A DNA stretch of 64,000 nt. It comes from RAM1 sp050247515 (GTDB taxonomy: Bacteria > Pseudomonadota > Gammaproteobacteria > Burkholderiales > Burkholderiaceae_C). Below, piece by piece: positions 5,437 to 13,004 of this stretch. Below the pieces are notes generated by a model. That model had not been told where the DNA came from. It ran no database searches and saw only the letters and a list, made by a program, of their open reading frames with translations. A program made the position numbers and the translations under genes. Each line of letters starts with the position of its first letter. Position 1 is the first letter of the stretch. The DNA lies in contig JBFWUB010000004.1 in assembly GCA_050247515.1 (NCBI GenBank), positions 1 to 64,000 on the forward strand, read 5' to 3'.

Positions 5437-7335
5437 ATGAAGTTAAACCAAGTTCACAAGTGGCTGTACCGCTTCGCAGCCGCTCTCGGGCTCACCTGGG
5501 CCGCTACCGTGTCCGCGCAGGACGCCGTTGCGCATTCATACATCGACCAGATCTGGCACGCTCATTACGACGTATCGGCTGATGGACGCACGGTCGAAAC
5601 CGTGACTTATCGCTACAAGGTACTCCAGCACGAACGGCTGGAAGATTTCAAGGTCTACAGCTTGTCATTCAGCACAAGCATCCAGACCGGCGAGGTGCTG
5701 GAGGCGTACACCCTCAAAGCCGACGGGCGGCAAATAGACGTACCTCCGGGCAACTATCAAACGCAGACCAATCAGGGGCGGCAGGGCGCAGGCCCCGCGT
5801 TCTCGGACCGCACGCGGCTGTCGGTGGTTTTCCCGGAGCTCGCAGTGGGCGATAGCGTGCATGTCCGCTACCGAATCACTGAACGCGAGCCAATGTTCCC
5901 GGGGCAATTCTCGCTGGCTCTGTCCCAGTCTCCGTTTCGTGTTGCACAGGACGCTCGTATTGTGATCCGTCATCCCGCGTCTATGGCACTCAAGACGCAA
6001 GCCTTTTTCTTCCAGCCTCAGCCGGAAGTCGTGGCCGACGGTTTCCGCACCCGAGAGTGGCGTTGGACCAACCCTTCACCGCGCAGTTACGACGCGGACC
6101 GTGACAACGGCATCTGGAAGATTTCTGAAACGCCGATGGTGCTGGCGTCCACCTTCCAGAGCTATGAGGCCATTGCAAAAGCCTACGGCGACCGGGCCTT
6201 GCCGCGCGCCCAGCCCGATCAACGGGTGCGTGAAATCGTAAAGGACGTGCTGCTTGATGAAGCGCAGCCACGCGAAAAGGCCCGCAAGCTCTACGAATGG
6301 GTTTCACGCAACATCACCTACGGCGGCAACTGCATTGGCGTGGGTGCCGTGGTGCCCCGTGAATTGAACGTGGTGCTGGACAACCGCATGGGCGATTGCA
6401 AGGATCATGCGACTTTGCTTCAGGCGATGTTGTCGGCAGCCGGCATCACGAGCGAACAGGTTCTGGTAAACGCAGGCAGCAGCTATGAACTGGCTGAAGT
6501 TCCGGTGGTGTCCATGGTCAACCATGTCATGAACTATCTGCCGACCTTGGGACTCTACGTGGACGCCACCGCCAAGGAAATCCCGTTTGGCTATTTGCCA
6601 ACACAGGCGTACGCCAAGCCCGTGATCCACGTTGGCCGCGAAAAAGCGCTGGCCAAGGTGCCGGACCAGCGTCACCAGGATAACGAGCAACGCCTGTTCA
6701 TGAAACTGAAAATCGCTGCTGATGGTTCTGCAACTGGCGAGTTGAACGTGGCGCTCAAAGGTGTAAACGCAGCAAATGTGCGCTCCTACATGCGCGCATT
6801 GACTGCCGATGCGGAAAAAGACTTTGTGCGCCGGGTATTTTCATCCAGCGGAATGCGCGGCAACGGCACTGTGAGCAGGGGGGCTACCCAGGGACTGTCA
6901 GACAACTATGCATTCAGCATGACTTTCTCGGTGTCGGGGTTTCTGCGCGGCGGCTCCAACGGGGCTTTCAGCCTGGAGCCTGTTTTGAATACCCCGCTGC
7001 CAGTGACCGCGTTTGCCAATGTTGCGGATCGCCCCGAGGCTACGCGGGCCAGCTACTGCTATGGATTTCATTCGTATGAAACCTATGACATCGAACTGGC
7101 GCCTAACCTCAAGCTCCTGTCAGTACCTGATCCGCTCGAGGTCAAAGCCAGTTTGGTGGACTACTCCGCGCGCTACGAACAAGTGCCCTCTGGCTTGCGT
7201 GTTACGCGTGAGCTTCATGACAAAACGCCGGTCAGCATTTGCCAGGCAGACATGATGACGCTTCTTCACAAGCAGGCCGAGCCGGTCGGCGAGAACTTGC
7301 GTGCGCAGGTGCTTTACCGACGTTCAGCACCGTGA
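5437..7335 (+). CDS. DUF3857 and transglutaminase-like domain protein
   Basis: A 632-residue exported protein with a signal peptide (cleavage near VSAQ, residue about 28). Residues about 45-220 are the DUF3857 beta-rich domain, and about 235-400 a transglutaminase-like cysteine fold with a complete triad: Cys321 in MGDCKDHATL, His363 in VNHVMNY and Asp376 in YVDATAK. The C-terminal third is beta-rich and unassigned. Proteins of this type are periplasmic and of unknown chemistry; the intact triad suggests a peptidase or transferase. A GGGAGGAACC ribosome-binding site precedes the ATG. Base and codon use is clearly more AT-rich than the neighbours on both sides, suggesting a separate origin. 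Confidence 0.85.
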   Translation: MKLNQVHKWLYRFAAALGLTWAATVSAQDAVAHSYIDQIWHAHYDVSADGRTVETVTYRYKVLQHERLEDFKVYSLSFSTSIQTGEVLEAYTLKADGRQIDVPPGNYQTQTNQGRQGAGPAFSDRTRLSVVFPELAVGDSVHVRYRITEREPMFPGQFSLALSQSPFRVAQDARIVIRHPASMALKTQAFFFQPQPEVVADGFRTREWRWTNPSPRSYDADRDNGIWKISETPMVLASTFQSYEAIAKAYGDRALPRAQPDQRVREIVKDVLLDEAQPREKARKLYEWVSRNITYGGNCIGVGAVVPRELNVVLDNRMGDCKDHATLLQAMLSAAGITSEQVLVNAGSSYELAEVPVVSMVNHVMNYLPTLGLYVDATAKEIPFGYLPTQAYAKPVIHVGREKALAKVPDQRHQDNEQRLFMKLKIAADGSATGELNVALKGVNAANVRSYMRALTADAEKDFVRRVFSSSGMRGNGTVSRGATQGLSDNYAFSMTFSVSGFLRGGSNGAFSLEPVLNTPLPVTAFANVADRPEATRASYCYGFHSYETYDIELAPNLKLLSVPDPLEVKASLVDYSARYEQVPSGLRVTRELHDKTPVSICQADMMTLLHKQAEPVGENLRAQVLYRRSAP

Positions 7336-7338
7336 TTC

Positions 7339-7365
7339 GTGGCCGGGCCCATGAGGCCCGGCCAC
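7339..7365. terminator. Strong hairpin between convergent genes
   Basis: An 11-bp perfect inverted repeat (GTGGCCGGGCC / GGCCCGGCCAC) with a 5-base loop lies between the 3' ends of the DUF3857 gene and katG. There is no U-tract on either strand, so it may act as a bidirectional barrier or transcript-end stabiliser rather than a classical terminator. Confidence 0.5.
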
Positions 7366-7372
7366 TCCGGGC

Positions 7373-9568
7373 TTACGCCAGGTCGAACCTGTCCAGGTTC
7401 ATCACCTTCACCCAGGCCGCCACGAAGTCGTTCACCAGCTTCACTTCGCCGTCGGCGCAGCCATAGACTTCGGCCAGCGCGCGCAGCTGTGAATTGCTGC
7501 CAAACACCAGGTCGGCCACGGTGGCGGTCCACTTCACGACGCCGGTCTTGCGGTCGCGGCCTTCCAGCACGCCGCCGCCGCCGGCGGCCTTGCTCCACTG
7601 CGTGCCCATGTCCAGCAGGTGGGTGAAGAAGTCATTGCTCAGCGTGCCGGGGCGTTGGGTGAATACGCCGTGCTGTGTGCCGCCGGTGTTGGCGCCCAGC
7701 ACGCGCAGGCCGCCAACCAGCGCCGTCATCTCGGGCGCGGTCAGGGTCAGCAGCTGGGCCTTGTCCACCAGCATTTCGGCGGCAATGTCTTCCATGCCCT
7801 TCTTAGCGTAATTGCGAAAGCCGTCGGCCGGCGGCTCCATCACGGCAAAGGCCTGCACGTCGGTCTGCTCCTGCGTGGCGTCGGTGCGGCCGGGGGCAAA
7901 GGGCACGGTCACGTAGTGGCCGGCCTTTTGCGCGGCGGCTTCCACCGCGGCGCTGCCGGCCAGCACGATCATGTCGGCCAGCGATATTTTTTTGCCGCTG
8001 GTCTGTGCTGCGTTGAATTCCTTTTGCAGGGCTTCCAGCTTGGGCAGCACCTGGGCCAGTTCGGCCGGCTGGTTCACCGCCCAGTCTTTTTGCGGGGCCA
8101 GGCGGATGCGTGCGCCATTGGCGCCGCCGCGCTTGTCGCCACCGCGGAAGGTGCTGGCTGAGGCCCAGGCGGTGCTGACCAGCTGGCTCACCGTCAGTCC
8201 GGACGCCAGCACCCTGGCCTTCAGCGTGGCGATGTCCTGCGCGTCCACCAGCGCGTGGTCCACCGGGGGCACCGGGTCCTGCCACACCAGCACCTCCTGC
8301 GGCACCAGCGGGCCCAGGTAGCGCGCGCGCGGGCCCATGTCGCGGTGGGTCAGCTTGAACCAGGCGCGGGCAAATGCATCGGCAAACTCGGCCGGGTTCT
8401 GGTGGAAGCGGCGCGAGATTTTTTCAAACGCCGGGTCCATGCGCAGCGACAGGTCGGCCGTGGTCATCATCGGCGGGTGCTTCAGGCCGGGCACGTGCGC
8501 GTCGGGGATCATGTGCTCGGGCTTGCAGTTCCTGGGCGTCCACTGGTGGGCGCCGGCGGGGCTCTTGGTCAGCTCCCATTCGTAGCCGAACAGCATGTCG
8601 AAGTAGCCGTTGTCCCACTTCGTCGGGTTGGGCTTCCAGGCGCCTTCAATGCCGCTGGTGGTGGTGTGCGCGCCACGGCCGGACTCAAACTGGTTGGCCC
8701 AGCCCAGGCCCTGCTGTTCAATCGGCGCGCCTTCGGGCTCGGGGCCCACCAGCTTGGGGTCGCCTGCGCCGTGGGCCTTGCCAAAGGTGTGGCCGCCGGC
8801 CACCAGGGCCACGGTTTCCTCGTCGTTCATGGCCATGCGGGCGAAGGTTTCGCGCACGTCGCGGCCTGAGGCCACCGGGTCGGGTTTGCCGTTGGGGCCT
8901 TCGGGGTTCACATAGATCAGGCCCATCTGCACGGCGGCCAGGGGGTTGGCCAGCTCGCGTTCGCCGCTGTAGCGCTGGTCGCCCAGCCAGGTGCTCTCGG
9001 GGCCCCAGTAGGCGCTTTCGTCGGGTTCCCAGCTGTCGGGGCGGCCGCCGGCAAAGCCAAAGGTCTTGAAACCCATGGTTTCCATGGCCATGTTGCCGGC
9101 CAGCACGATCAGGTCGGCCCACGACAGGCGGGCGCCGTATTTCTGCTTGATGGGCCACAGCAGGCGGCGCGCCTTGTCCAGGTTGCCGTTGTCGGGCCAG
9201 CTGTTCAGCGGCGCAAAGCGCTGCTGGCCGGTGCCTGCGCCGCCACGCCCGTCATGGATGCGGTAGGTGCCCGCGGCGTGCCAGGTCATGCGTACAAACA
9301 GGCCGCCGTAATGGCCCCAGTCGGCCGGCCACCAGTCTTGAGAATCGGTCATCAGCGCCTTCAGGTCGTTGACCACGGCGTTCAGGTCCAGCTTCCTGAA
9401 TTCTTCAGCGTAGTTGAAGCCGGCGCCCATCGGGTCCGACTTGGCAGAGTTCTGATGCAGGATGCCAAGCTTGAGCTGCTTGGGCCACCAGCTCGCGTTG
9501 GTGGGCGTGCCCGACACGGTATGCGCGGTGGCGTGGCCCGAGAAGGGGCATTTGGCTTCATTGGTCAT
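7373..9568 (-). CDS. katG: Catalase-peroxidase
   Basis: A 731-residue bifunctional haem enzyme that breaks down hydrogen peroxide and oxidises peroxidase substrates. Distal haem residues Arg93, Trp96 and His97 lie in RMTWHAAGTYR. Tyr219 (LIYVNPEGPNG) and Met245 (FARMAMND) complete, with Trp96, the Met-Tyr-Trp cross-link needed for catalase activity, and His260 (GGHTFGK) is the proximal ligand. The length and the non-catalytic second half match the family. I chose the start at 9568 because AGGAGA lies just before it; upstream in-frame ATG codons would add a peptide unlike KatG. No OxyR gene or convincing OxyR site is visible next to it, and it appears monocistronic. Confidence 0.97.
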   Translation of the reverse strand: MTNEAKCPFSGHATAHTVSGTPTNASWWPKQLKLGILHQNSAKSDPMGAGFNYAEEFRKLDLNAVVNDLKALMTDSQDWWPADWGHYGGLFVRMTWHAAGTYRIHDGRGGAGTGQQRFAPLNSWPDNGNLDKARRLLWPIKQKYGARLSWADLIVLAGNMAMETMGFKTFGFAGGRPDSWEPDESAYWGPESTWLGDQRYSGERELANPLAAVQMGLIYVNPEGPNGKPDPVASGRDVRETFARMAMNDEETVALVAGGHTFGKAHGAGDPKLVGPEPEGAPIEQQGLGWANQFESGRGAHTTTSGIEGAWKPNPTKWDNGYFDMLFGYEWELTKSPAGAHQWTPRNCKPEHMIPDAHVPGLKHPPMMTTADLSLRMDPAFEKISRRFHQNPAEFADAFARAWFKLTHRDMGPRARYLGPLVPQEVLVWQDPVPPVDHALVDAQDIATLKARVLASGLTVSQLVSTAWASASTFRGGDKRGGANGARIRLAPQKDWAVNQPAELAQVLPKLEALQKEFNAAQTSGKKISLADMIVLAGSAAVEAAAQKAGHYVTVPFAPGRTDATQEQTDVQAFAVMEPPADGFRNYAKKGMEDIAAEMLVDKAQLLTLTAPEMTALVGGLRVLGANTGGTQHGVFTQRPGTLSNDFFTHLLDMGTQWSKAAGGGGVLEGRDRKTGVVKWTATVADLVFGSNSQLRALAEVYGCADGEVKLVNDFVAAWVKVMNLDRFDLA

Positions 9569-9630
9569 GGCTATCTCCTGTGGCAACTCGATTGAGAGAG
9601 CCTTGACTGTAGGCGGTAGCGTGCTTTTGA

Positions 9631-9652
9631 GCCATTGGGTTTTGCCAATGGC
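9631..9652. repeat. Perfect hairpin between hicB and katG
   Basis: GCCATTGG-GTTTTG-CCAATGGC is an 8-bp perfect stem. With a second hairpin at 9659-9678 it separates the 3' end of hicB from the katG promoter region on the same strand. The pair could end hicAB transcripts, though neither is followed by a U-run. Confidence 0.4.
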
Positions 9653-9658
9653 GGCCAT

Positions 9659-9678
9659 AGGCACCTCGCGGGGTGCCT
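9659..9678. repeat. Second hairpin downstream of hicB
   Basis: AGGCACC-TCGCGG-GGTGCCT is a 7-bp stem located 10 bp after the hicB stop codon on the minus strand. It is a candidate transcript end without a clear U-tract. Confidence 0.35.
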
Positions 9679-9688
9679 TGATGCTGGA

Positions 9689-10012
9689 TCAGGCCGCCAG
9701 CTTCGCGCTGGCGAGCCGGTTCAGGCTCACGCCTTGTTCTGCCGCCATGAGCGCGAGATTGCGGTGCACCAGCGGCGGGATGCGGACGCGGAACTCGCCG
9801 CTGTAGGTTTTCTCGGCCAGAGCCTCTGGTACCTGCTCGCCGTTCGCCTGCATGTCAGCCACAACGCCTGCTACAAGCTTCTGGATGCCTTTCAGCGCGG
9901 CCTCCGGCGTCTTGGCCAGCCAGCTCAGGGAGGGAAACTCCGCGCAAAGCCCTACGTGCTCACCGTCCTCTGGTGACCAGGTAACTCGATAGGTATAGTG
10001 CTTGATGTTCAT
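9689..10012 (-). CDS. hicB: HicB-family antitoxin
   Basis: A 107-residue antitoxin. The N-terminal half (MNIKHYTYRVTWSPEDGEHV, then AEFPSLSWLAKTPEAALKG) is the RNase H-like HicB fold that plugs the toxin active site. The C-terminal 35 residues (EFRVRIPPLVHRNLALMAA, then GVSLNRLASAKLAA) form a ribbon-helix-helix DNA-binding domain, so the protein should also repress its operon. The start at 10012 overlaps the toxin stop by 4 bp, giving the usual toxin-first order. A longer frame upstream would run through the toxin gene and is not credible. Confidence 0.88.
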   Translation of the reverse strand: MNIKHYTYRVTWSPEDGEHVGLCAEFPSLSWLAKTPEAALKGIQKLVAGVVADMQANGEQVPEALAEKTYSGEFRVRIPPLVHRNLALMAAEQGVSLNRLASAKLAA

Positions 10013-10257
10013 GATGTTGCCCCCAGCTTGTCGATGGCTTGCAGAACCTGCCTGACCTGATACGGCTTGGCCTTGCCCTTGGCATTTTGAATATTCACGC
10101 GCGGGTCGCCTGCCCAGGGCGTTTTGAAGATCGCATGGCTGCTGCCGTCTGGCCGCGGAGGGCCAGAAAAGGCTTTGCATACTTTTTTGAGGTCATTGAA
10201 TCCCACGCTGGCGGGTTCCCTTCGCATCTGTTCAAGCAGTTTTTCCAGCGCGACCAT
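10009..10257 (-). CDS. hicA: HicA-family toxin (mRNA interferase)
   Basis: An 82-residue double-stranded RNA-binding-fold ribonuclease. The catalytic His lies in DGSSHAIFKTP at about residue 40, followed by VNIQNAKGKAKPYQV and a C-terminal helix VRQVLQAIDKLG. It is longer than the smallest HicA proteins because of an N-terminal helix (MVALEKLLEQMRREP). It is translated first and overlaps hicB by 4 bp. The toxin is expected to cleave mRNA when HicB is degraded. It is divergent from the NYN-MFS-SUI1 operon, with 77 bp between the start codons. Confidence 0.85.
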   Translation of the reverse strand: MVALEKLLEQMRREPASVGFNDLKKVCKAFSGPPRPDGSSHAIFKTPWAGDPRVNIQNAKGKAKPYQVRQVLQAIDKLGATS

Positions 10258-10334
10258 ATAAGTGCAAATGGTGTCACTATTGGCCCCATGCGTCAGGTCG
10301 TTCCGGGCGGCATACTACGGCTTGAAGGAACCTC

Positions 10335-10892
10335 ATGACCTCTGACGCAACAGACGCAAACCGCGCCGTCGCCCTGTACTGGGACTTTGAAAACCTCCAC
10401 GCCAGCCTGTGTGAAGACAAGGACCCTGGCGCCTATGCCCGCCCCGACAACCGCTTCAAGCCGCAGGAGCCTTTGGTGGACGTGCAGGCGGTGGTGGACC
10501 TGGCTGCGACATTCGGGCCCATCGCCATCAATCGCGCGTATTGCAACTGGCAGTTTTTTGCGCGCTACCGGGACGTGCTGATGCACAACGCCGTCGAGCT
10601 GCACCAGCTGTTTCCGCCCGGCGGCGCAGCCAAGAACGGCGCCGACATCCGCCTGTGCCTGGACGCAATGGACGATGTAGGCCGCCATGCGCACATTGCC
10701 ACCGTGGTGGTGGTCAGCGGCGACAGCGACTTCATGCCGCTGGCGCACAAGCTGCGCGCGGCAGGGCGCACGCTGGTGGGTGTGGGCACGCGCAGCGCCA
10801 CCAACCGGCACTGGGCCAGCAGCTGCCACCACTTCCACTACTACGACACGTTGCCGCCCAGTGCCATGGCCGAGGTGCCCCGCGCGTCATGA
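10335..10892 (+). CDS. NYN-domain protein (PIN-like ribonuclease family)
   Basis: A 185-residue single-domain NYN/DUF88 protein. Conserved acidic positions are visible in ALYWDFENLHASL, in GADIRLCLDAMD and in VVVSGDSDFMPLAHKLR, which together make the PIN-like metal site. Larger relatives carry a C-terminal OST-HTH/LOTUS RNA-binding domain; this one ends soon after the nuclease fold. An RNase role is likely but the substrate is unknown. Its stop codon overlaps the start of a membrane transporter by 4 bp, so the two are co-translated. It is divergent from hicAB, putting two probable RNases back to back. Confidence 0.85.
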   Translation: MTSDATDANRAVALYWDFENLHASLCEDKDPGAYARPDNRFKPQEPLVDVQAVVDLAATFGPIAINRAYCNWQFFARYRDVLMHNAVELHQLFPPGGAAKNGADIRLCLDAMDDVGRHAHIATVVVVSGDSDFMPLAHKLRAAGRTLVGVGTRSATNRHWASSCHHFHYYDTLPPSAMAEVPRAS

Positions 10893-12085
10893 CCCGCGTG
10901 CTGCGGCGCATCCTGCCGGTGATCGTGCTGTCGCAGTTTGCAGGCACGTCGCTGTGGTTTGCCGTCAACGCCGTCATGCCCGACCTGCAACTGGCCTGGG
11001 GCCTGCCCGCGGCCTCTGTGGGCTCGCTGACTTCGGCCGTGCAGCTGGGCTTTGTGGCAGGCACGCTGGTGTTTGCGCTGCTGATGCTGGCCGACCGGTT
11101 TGCGCCGCCCGCCGTGTTTCTGGTGTGCTCGCTGCTGGGGGCGGCGGCCAATGCAGCCATCGTGTGGGCGGACGGGCATTACCCCACGCTGCTGGCACTG
11201 CGTTTTGGGGTGGGCTTTTTATTGGCGGGCATTTACCCGGTGGGCATGAAGATCGCCGCCAGCTGGTACCGCAGCGGCCTGGGCGCCGCGCTGGGCGTGC
11301 TGATCGGCGCGCTGGTGCTGGGTACCGCGCTGCCCTATGGCTTGCGTGCGTTGGCGGGCGGCGCGGCGCTGGCGGCGGCTGTGCCCTGGCAGGCGGTCGT
11401 GCTGGGTGTGTCGGGGCTGGCTGTGCTGGGCGGGCTGGCCACCTGGTGGCTGGTGCCCGTGGCAGTGCCGGCCGGGCCGGGCTCCGGGGCTGCGCCCATC
11501 AGCCCGCGTGCGCTGGTGCAGGTGTGGACGGACCGGCGCCTGCGCGCGTCGGTGTTTGGCTACTTTGGCCATATGTGGGAGTTGTATGCCTTCATTGTGC
11601 TGGTGCCGCTGATCCTGTCCGCGCAGCTGTCGTCCGTCACGGCCATCAGTGCGGCTGCGTTCTGGGTGATCGGGGCGGGCTTTGCGGGCTGCGTGGGCGG
11701 CGGCCTGCTGGTGCGCCGCTGGGGCAGCGCGCGCGTGGCCCAGGTGCAGCTGGCCTGCAGCGCCGCGTGCTGCCTGCTGTCGCCCTTTATGCTGGGCGCG
11801 CCGTTCGCGTTGTTCATGGTCTGGCTGCTGGTGTGGGGTGCCACGGTGGCCGGGGATTCGCCGCAGTTCTCCGCGCTGACGGCGCAAAATGCGCCGCCTG
11901 CCGTGGTGGGCAGCGTGCTGACGTTCACCAACTGCATCGGGTTCCTGATCTCTGTGCTGACCATCCAGCTCTTTGTGGCGGCGGCGCAGGCCTGGCCGCT
12001 GGCACGGGTGCTGCCCTGGCTGGCCGTGGGGCCGCTGGCTGGCTTGTGGATGATGCGGCCCCTGCTGATGAAAAGGAGCGTGTGA
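10889..12085 (+). CDS. MFS transporter (CynX/NimT-like)
   Basis: A 398-residue integral membrane protein with about twelve hydrophobic segments, starting FAGTSLWFAVNAVMPDLQ, which is typical of the CynX/NimT/YeaN-like branch of the major facilitator superfamily. The ATG at 10889 overlaps the NYN stop codon (ATGA) and gives a protein of normal length; longer upstream frames run through the NYN gene. Its stop codon overlaps the start of the SUI1 gene (TGATG), so all three genes are coupled. The substrate cannot be read from the sequence. Confidence 0.85.
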   Translation: MTRVLRRILPVIVLSQFAGTSLWFAVNAVMPDLQLAWGLPAASVGSLTSAVQLGFVAGTLVFALLMLADRFAPPAVFLVCSLLGAAANAAIVWADGHYPTLLALRFGVGFLLAGIYPVGMKIAASWYRSGLGAALGVLIGALVLGTALPYGLRALAGGAALAAAVPWQAVVLGVSGLAVLGGLATWWLVPVAVPAGPGSGAAPISPRALVQVWTDRRLRASVFGYFGHMWELYAFIVLVPLILSAQLSSVTAISAAAFWVIGAGFAGCVGGGLLVRRWGSARVAQVQLACSAACCLLSPFMLGAPFALFMVWLLVWGATVAGDSPQFSALTAQNAPPAVVGSVLTFTNCIGFLISVLTIQLFVAAAQAWPLARVLPWLAVGPLAGLWMMRPLLMKRSV

Positions 12086-12450
12086 TGAAAGGTTTGTCGT
12101 CGCTGGGCGCGCTGGTGTATTCCACCGAATCGGGCCGCATGTGCCCGGAGTGCCGCCAGCCGGTGGCGCAGTGCACCTGCAAACAGGCCGCGCGCGCCGT
12201 GCCCGCGGGCGACGGCATCGTGCGCGTGCAGCGCGAGACCAAGGGCCGCGGCGGCAAGGCGGTGACGGTCATTCGCGGTGTGCCGCTGGATGCGGATGCG
12301 CTGGCCACTTTAGGCAAGCAGGTCAAGACCGCGTGTGGCTCCGGCGGCACCGTGAAGGACGGCGTGATCGAGGTGCAGGGCGACCATGTGGAGCGCGTGA
12401 TGGCGCTGCTGGCCGCTCAGGGCTACAAGGTGAAGCGGTCAGGGGGCTAG
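12085..12450 (+). CDS. yciH: SUI1/YciH-family translation factor-like protein
   Basis: A 121-residue bacterial SUI1 (eIF1-like) protein. A small Cys-rich N-terminus (CPECRQPVAQCTC, residues about 20-32) resembles a zinc ribbon. The SUI1 core includes VQRETKGRGGKAVTVIRGVPL and KTACGSGGTVKDGVIEVQGDH, with the GSGGT signature that contacts RNA in eIF1. The bacterial protein can affect initiation fidelity but is not essential in known cases. An AAGGAG site precedes the ATG, which overlaps the transporter's stop codon. The operon with an RNase-like NYN protein and a transporter may simply be a compact arrangement. Confidence 0.9.
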   Translation: MKGLSSLGALVYSTESGRMCPECRQPVAQCTCKQAARAVPAGDGIVRVQRETKGRGGKAVTVIRGVPLDADALATLGKQVKTACGSGGTVKDGVIEVQGDHVERVMALLAAQGYKVKRSGG

Positions 12451-12465
12451 ACGATACACTTGCAT

Positions 12466-12478
12466 CCTTGTAACAAGG
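12466..12478. promoter_or_regulatory. Candidate operator upstream of HTH gene
   Basis: CCTTGT-A-ACAAGG is a perfect 13-bp palindrome 60 bp before the start of the HTH protein at 12538 and just after the yciH stop. An AT-rich TTATAT near 12513 could be its -10 element. It is a possible autoregulatory site. Confidence 0.3.
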
Positions 12479-12537
12479 GCGGTAGCAATCAAGGCGCAAA
12501 ATAGCGGCCCGGCTTATATCCAGCAGATTAAACATTC

Positions 12538-12981
12538 ATGCCTAACATCGCATCGATCCTCAAGAGTGAAATTTCCCGTGTGGCGCGCAAGGAACTGCGC
12601 AGCGAAACACAGGCACTGAAAAAATCAAACGCGCAATACCGCACGCAAATCGCAGAGCTCAAGCGTCGCCTGCAGGCACTGGAACAACAGGTCAAGCGCC
12701 TGGGCAAGGTGACTGCCAAGGTCGCGCCGGCCGCAAAGGAAGAGTCCTCAACCCCCGGCATCCGCTTCAGTGCCAAGGGCTTTGCCGCGCAGCGCCAGCG
12801 TCTGGGCCTGTCGGCCGCCGCGCTGGCCAAGATCCTCGGCGTGTCGCAACTGTCTGTCTATAAATGGGAAGGCGGCAAGGCCCGCCCCCGCGCCAAACAG
12901 CTTGAGGCCATTGCCACGCTGCGCACCATGGGCAAGCGTGAAGCCAATGCGCGGCTGGAAGCTGCCGACGCGCAGGCCTGA
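12538..12981 (+). CDS. Coiled-coil plus XRE-type helix-turn-helix protein
   Basis: A 147-residue cytoplasmic protein. Residues about 1-60 are charged and helical (SEISRVARKELRSETQALKK and AELKRRLQALEQQVKRL) and should form a coiled coil. Residues about 78-125 are an HTH (FAAQRQRLGLSAAALAKILG, then VSQLSVYKWEGGKARPRAKQ). The combination suggests a dimeric DNA-binding protein. It stands alone between yciH and the penicillin-binding protein, with a palindrome upstream. The domain layout is clear; target genes are unknown. Confidence 0.75.
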   Translation: MPNIASILKSEISRVARKELRSETQALKKSNAQYRTQIAELKRRLQALEQQVKRLGKVTAKVAPAAKEESSTPGIRFSAKGFAAQRQRLGLSAAALAKILGVSQLSVYKWEGGKARPRAKQLEAIATLRTMGKREANARLEAADAQA

Positions 12982-13004
12982 CGGGCAGGCGGGCCGCCCG
13001 CACT

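Noticed and set aside
9569..9630. OxyR site in front of katG
   Set aside because: I found no convincing ATAG-spaced OxyR pattern in the short upstream region.
9569..9664. Longer N-terminus for KatG
   Set aside because: The added 32 residues do not resemble KatG and cross a hairpin; the start at 9568 has AGGAGA upstream.
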